Shown piece after piece: positions 60,878-64,000 of a DNA stretch of 64,000 nucleotides. Below the pieces are notes generated by a model. It saw only the letters and a program-made list of their open reading frames with translations, was not told the DNA's origin and did no database searches. Both the position numbers and the translations under genes were made by a program. The DNA is from Allobosea psychrotolerans (GTDB lineage Bacteria > Pseudomonadota > Alphaproteobacteria > Rhizobiales > Beijerinckiaceae). The stretch lies in assembly GCF_002917105.1 (NCBI RefSeq), contig NZ_PQFZ01000025.1, positions 1-64,000 on the forward strand, read 5' to 3'. Position 1 is the stretch's first letter. Every line of letters begins with the position of its first letter.

Positions 60878-62458
60878 ATGAGGCGTCGTACATTTCTTGG
60901 CGCCGCGGCTGGCGCCGCCGTCTCCGCGCTGGCGAAGCCCAGCCTTACGCAGCCGGCAAAGGTGCTGAAATTCGTGCCCGAGTCGGATGTTGCGATCGTC
61001 GACCCGGTCTGGACGACGGCGACGGTGACGCGCAACCACGGCTACCTCGTCTTCGATACGCTCTACGGGCAGACCAGCGCCTATGATTTCGAACCCCAGA
61101 TGGTGGCCGGCCACACCGTCGAGGATGACGGCAAGCTGTGGCGGCTGACCTTGCGCGAGGGCTTGCGCTTCCACGACGGCGAGCCGGTGCGGGCGCAGGA
61201 TGTCGTGCCGAGCGTGCGCCGCTTCGCCGCCCGCGACGCCTTCGGCCGCGCCTTGATGGATGCGACCGACGAGCTGTCGGCTGAGTCGGACCGCGTCGTG
61301 AAATTCCGCCTGAAGCGGCCTTTCCCGTTGCTGCCGGCTGCGCTCGGCAAGACCGGAACCTCGATGCCCTGCATCATGCCGGAACGCTTCGCGGTCACCG
61401 ATCCCAACAAGCAGGTGACGGAGATGGTCGGCAGCGGTCCGTTCCGCTTCAAGGCCGATGAACGGGTGTCCGGCGCGCTGACGGTCTATGAGAAGTTCAG
61501 CGGCTATGTTCCACGCTCGGGCGGCTCCGCCAGCTTTACCGCAGGTCCCAAGCACGTCTTCTTCGACCGCGTCGAATGGCGCATCATGCCCGACCCTTCG
61601 ACGGCGGCCAATGCGCTCAGCGCCGGCGAAATCGATTGGTGGCAGAACCCGACACCGGACCTGCTGGGTGTGCTGAAGCGCAGGGCCGAGGTCAAGATCG
61701 AAGGGCTCGATCCCGCTGGCGGCATCGGCTGCCTGCGCTTCAACTGCCTGCATCCGCCTTTCGACAATCCGGCCATCCGGCGGGCCCTGCTCGGCGCCAT
61801 CGACCAGGTCGAATACATGACTGCGGTCGCCGGCGATGAACGCACGATGTGGAAGGACCATGTCGGCGTCTTCAGCCCAGATACGCCGCTGGCGACAACG
61901 GCCGGAACCGAGGTCCTGGTCGGCAAGCGGGATTTCGAGAAGGTCAAACGCGAACTGGCGGCAGCCGGCTACAAGGGCGAGCGCGTAGTGATGCTCGACC
62001 CGACCGATTATCCTTCGACACATGCGCTGGCGATGGTCGCCGCCGACGCGCTGCAGAAATGCGGCATGAACGTGGATCTGGTCTCGAGCGACTGGGGCAC
62101 CGTGGTACAGCGCCGCGCCAGCAGGCAGCCCAGCGACAAGGGCGGCTGGAATATCTTCTTCACCTATCTGAACGGCACCAACAATTTCGATCCGGCCAGT
62201 CAGCTCGGCATCCGCGGCAATGGCGACCAGGCCTGGTTCGGCTGGCCGAAGTCGCAGCGCCTGGAGGATCTGCGCGCCGAGTGGTTCGTCGCCAAGGACC
62301 TTGCGGCCCAGAAGGCGATCTGCGCCGAGATCCAGAAACAGTTCTTCACCGACGTGCCCTATATTCCGCTGGGCGCCTATTATGAGAAGACGGCCTATCG
62401 CGGGCTGACCGGCATGCGCAACGGTTTCGCCCAGTTCTACGACGTGAAGCCGGCGTGA
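60878..62458 (+). CDS. ABC transporter substrate-binding protein, family 5 (peptide/opine type)
   Basis: 526 residues from the ATG at 60878 (GGAAGG about 8 bases before it). The N-terminus is a Tat-like signal (RRRTFLGAAAGAAVSALA). Family 5 motifs include WRLTLREGLRFHDGEPVRAQ, TEMVGSGPFRFKADERV and NPAIRRALLGAIDQVE. No permease follows; the M81 gene does, overlapping or nearly overlapping its stop (GTGA at 62455). It probably uses the permeases at 54642-56402 or 47675-49517. Confidence 0.9.
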   Translation: MRRRTFLGAAAGAAVSALAKPSLTQPAKVLKFVPESDVAIVDPVWTTATVTRNHGYLVFDTLYGQTSAYDFEPQMVAGHTVEDDGKLWRLTLREGLRFHDGEPVRAQDVVPSVRRFAARDAFGRALMDATDELSAESDRVVKFRLKRPFPLLPAALGKTGTSMPCIMPERFAVTDPNKQVTEMVGSGPFRFKADERVSGALTVYEKFSGYVPRSGGSASFTAGPKHVFFDRVEWRIMPDPSTAANALSAGEIDWWQNPTPDLLGVLKRRAEVKIEGLDPAGGIGCLRFNCLHPPFDNPAIRRALLGAIDQVEYMTAVAGDERTMWKDHVGVFSPDTPLATTAGTEVLVGKRDFEKVKRELAAAGYKGERVVMLDPTDYPSTHALAMVAADALQKCGMNVDLVSSDWGTVVQRRASRQPSDKGGWNIFFTYLNGTNNFDPASQLGIRGNGDQAWFGWPKSQRLEDLRAEWFVAKDLAAQKAICAEIQKQFFTDVPYIPLGAYYEKTAYRGLTGMRNGFAQFYDVKPA

Positions 62459-62469
62459 GGCAGCTCTCG

Positions 62470-63969
62470 ATGCGTATCGCTGTCCTTCAATTCGCCCATG
62501 AGACCGTCACCTTCCTCCCCAACGACACGACGCGGGAGGATTTCATCTATCCGGGCTCCCCAGCGAGTGGCGAGATGCTGCTCGCCACCGACCCCAAGGG
62601 CTATATGGGCGGCTTCGTGCAGGTCGCGCGCGAATATGGCGATGTCGAGCTGATCGGCATCACCTCTCCGCTCTGGCCGCGCACCGGCACCGGGTCGGGC
62701 TGGATCACGCGGGATGCCTACGAGCATTTCCTCGGCGTCATGATCGCGGAACTGAAGGAGCAGCAGGGGCTCGACGGCGTCTATCTGGCGCTTCACGGAG
62801 CCCTGGCGGTGCGCGGCGTGCCGCGCCCCGAGGCCGATATCGCGCGGCGCGTCCGCGAGGTGGTCGGCCGGCAGGTCTTCATCTCTGCGACCTTCGATCC
62901 CCATGGCAATGAGGACGAGGCGTTTCTGCAGCAGGCCGACATGGCCTTCACCGTCAAATACTTCCCCCATTACGACATGCACCTGCAGGGCGAGCGCGCG
63001 GCGCGCATGCTGGTCAGGGCGATCCGCGGCAGCTTCACACCGTTGCATCGCACGATCCGGATTCCGATCATCGCTCCGACCGTCGTGATGTGGACCGGCG
63101 CCTCGCCCTGGTCGGACCTCATCCAGCGGGCGCTGATCTGGGAGGCGCGGGAGCCCGATGTCTTCGTCAATGTGTTCTTCGGCTTTCCCTGGTCGGACGT
63201 GCCCGATGCCGGCATGGGGCTCCAGGTCCTGACCAATAACGACCCGGCCCTTGCCGACCGCGTCATCCGCGACATGGCGGAATGGACCTGGCGGCGGCGC
63301 GAGGCGCTGCTCAATACCGTCAGGATCCACGCGATGAAGCAGGGCGTCGCGCTGGCCCGCGAGGCCGTGGCATCAGGCAAAGCCCCCGTGGTGCTCGCCG
63401 ACTACAGCGACCGCTCGGGCTACGCGACCTGGCTGCTGCAGGAGATCATCGAGCAGAAGCTCGAACGCACCCTGATCGCCACGATCGCCTCACCCGACAT
63501 CATTCGTTCGGTGCTGGCAGCCGGGGCCAAGCCGGGTGATGCGTTCGATGCGGAGATCGGCGGCCTGTTCGACGAATCGGCCGGCGAGCCCGTCCGCCTC
63601 TCCGGAACCATCCGCTCTCTCAACCACGCCACGACGGCACGAGGCGCCGGCAATGAATGGATCTGCGTCAGCTTCGGCAAGGGCAACGTGCTGGTGCTGA
63701 GCCCTTATCTCGTCCAGATCATGGAGCCGTCGGAACTCTGGCAGCTCGGCTTCGAGCCGGATGAATTCAATGTGATCGCGATCAAGTCGCGCGTGCATTT
63801 CCGCCGTGGCTTCGACGATAGCGGTTTCGCCCCGACGATCCTTCTGGTCGAGCCGCCGCAACCCTTCATGGGCACGGTGCATCTCCAGGCGCTGCCCTAC
63901 GGAAACCTCACGCTGACGGACTATTATCCCTACGGCAATCCGAGCTTTCCGCCGGCGGATTGGAGCTAG
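62470..63969 (+). CDS. M81-family metallopeptidase (MlrC-like)
   Basis: 499 residues from the ATG at 62470, where the family start (RIAVLQFAHETVTF) begins; a GTG at 62455 that overlaps the upstream stop is an alternative. MlrC-family metal-site features are visible: FAHET near residue 10, FDPHGNEDEA, and the HYDMHLQGERAA stretch. MlrC is known from microcystin breakdown and relatives are widespread beside peptide transporters. Here it would hydrolyse the compound brought in by the preceding binding protein. The sequence after 63969 is too short to judge. Confidence 0.88.
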   Translation: MRIAVLQFAHETVTFLPNDTTREDFIYPGSPASGEMLLATDPKGYMGGFVQVAREYGDVELIGITSPLWPRTGTGSGWITRDAYEHFLGVMIAELKEQQGLDGVYLALHGALAVRGVPRPEADIARRVREVVGRQVFISATFDPHGNEDEAFLQQADMAFTVKYFPHYDMHLQGERAARMLVRAIRGSFTPLHRTIRIPIIAPTVVMWTGASPWSDLIQRALIWEAREPDVFVNVFFGFPWSDVPDAGMGLQVLTNNDPALADRVIRDMAEWTWRRREALLNTVRIHAMKQGVALAREAVASGKAPVVLADYSDRSGYATWLLQEIIEQKLERTLIATIASPDIIRSVLAAGAKPGDAFDAEIGGLFDESAGEPVRLSGTIRSLNHATTARGAGNEWICVSFGKGNVLVLSPYLVQIMEPSELWQLGFEPDEFNVIAIKSRVHFRRGFDDSGFAPTILLVEPPQPFMGTVHLQALPYGNLTLTDYYPYGNPSFPPADWS

Positions 63970-64000
63970 TCCGAAACCTCGGTGTAGAACCCAGCTGAAA

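Overview
The window is high-GC (roughly 65%) bacterial chromosome, densely packed with catabolic operons and their transporters. Codon use, many ABC/TRAP importers and short palindromic intergenic repeats (for example 33395-33445 and 51388-51453) point to an alphaproteobacterium of the Hyphomicrobiales (Rhizobiales). A Bosea-like soil or plant-associated organism is my best guess, from overall feel and not from a marker gene. I saw no rRNA, tRNA, insertion sequence, prophage or CRISPR array.

Region 1 (1-8.3 kb) looks like amine/polyamine catabolism: the end of a PotC-type ABC permease, a DadA/PuuB-like FAD amine oxidoreductase, a class III aminotransferase with an Lrp-type and an AraC-type regulator, a two-domain cupin, and two paralogous double-GNAT acetyltransferases. 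Between them lies a decayed GhrA-like 2-hydroxyacid dehydrogenase.

Region 2 (8.4-17.5 kb) is one tightly overlapping operon: sugar-binding protein, two permeases, an argininosuccinate-lyase-like enzyme, the transporter ATPase, a PfkB kinase and a GlmS-like SIS enzyme. It is divergent from a ROK repressor, with a perfect inverted-repeat operator between them. A C-N lyase inside an amino-sugar operon is unusual. I propose a route for a sugar-amino acid conjugate.

Region 3 (17.5-25 kb) pairs a DUF1537 four-carbon-acid-sugar kinase with a RuBisCO-like protein (OiaK/OiaX-like, apionate-type chemistry), a VOC protein, a fused TRAP transporter and a LacI regulator. Region 4 (25-33.4 kb) has a mandelate racemase/enolase-type sugar acid dehydratase, two ABC permeases, two tandem paralogous binding proteins, an SDR, a GntR/FCD regulator and two unknown proteins. 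It has no ATPase gene of its own.

Region 5 (33.5-47.5 kb) is a GntR/UTRA-controlled system. An operon of FrlB-like SIS deglycase, FrlD-like kinase and HyuA/HyuB runs one way; FAD oxidoreductases, a RidA-like protein, an SDR and peptide-type binding proteins lie on the other side. Three copies of a TTGGTATATACCAA-like operator sit at three promoters. The set suggests use of Amadori (fructosyl-amino acid), possibly lactam-type, compounds.

Region 6 (45.9-64 kb) holds two peptide/opine-type ABC systems (four class-5 binding proteins in total with 41.5 kb, two permease pairs, one fused DppD-DppF ATPase). With them come a GntR/FCD regulator and an operon of M20 hydrolase, D-cysteine desulfhydrase-like PLP enzyme, ornithine cyclodeaminase-like protein and rhodanese, then a further binding protein and an MlrC-type M81 metalloprotein. 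This looks like uptake and breakdown of small modified peptides or sulfur amino acids.
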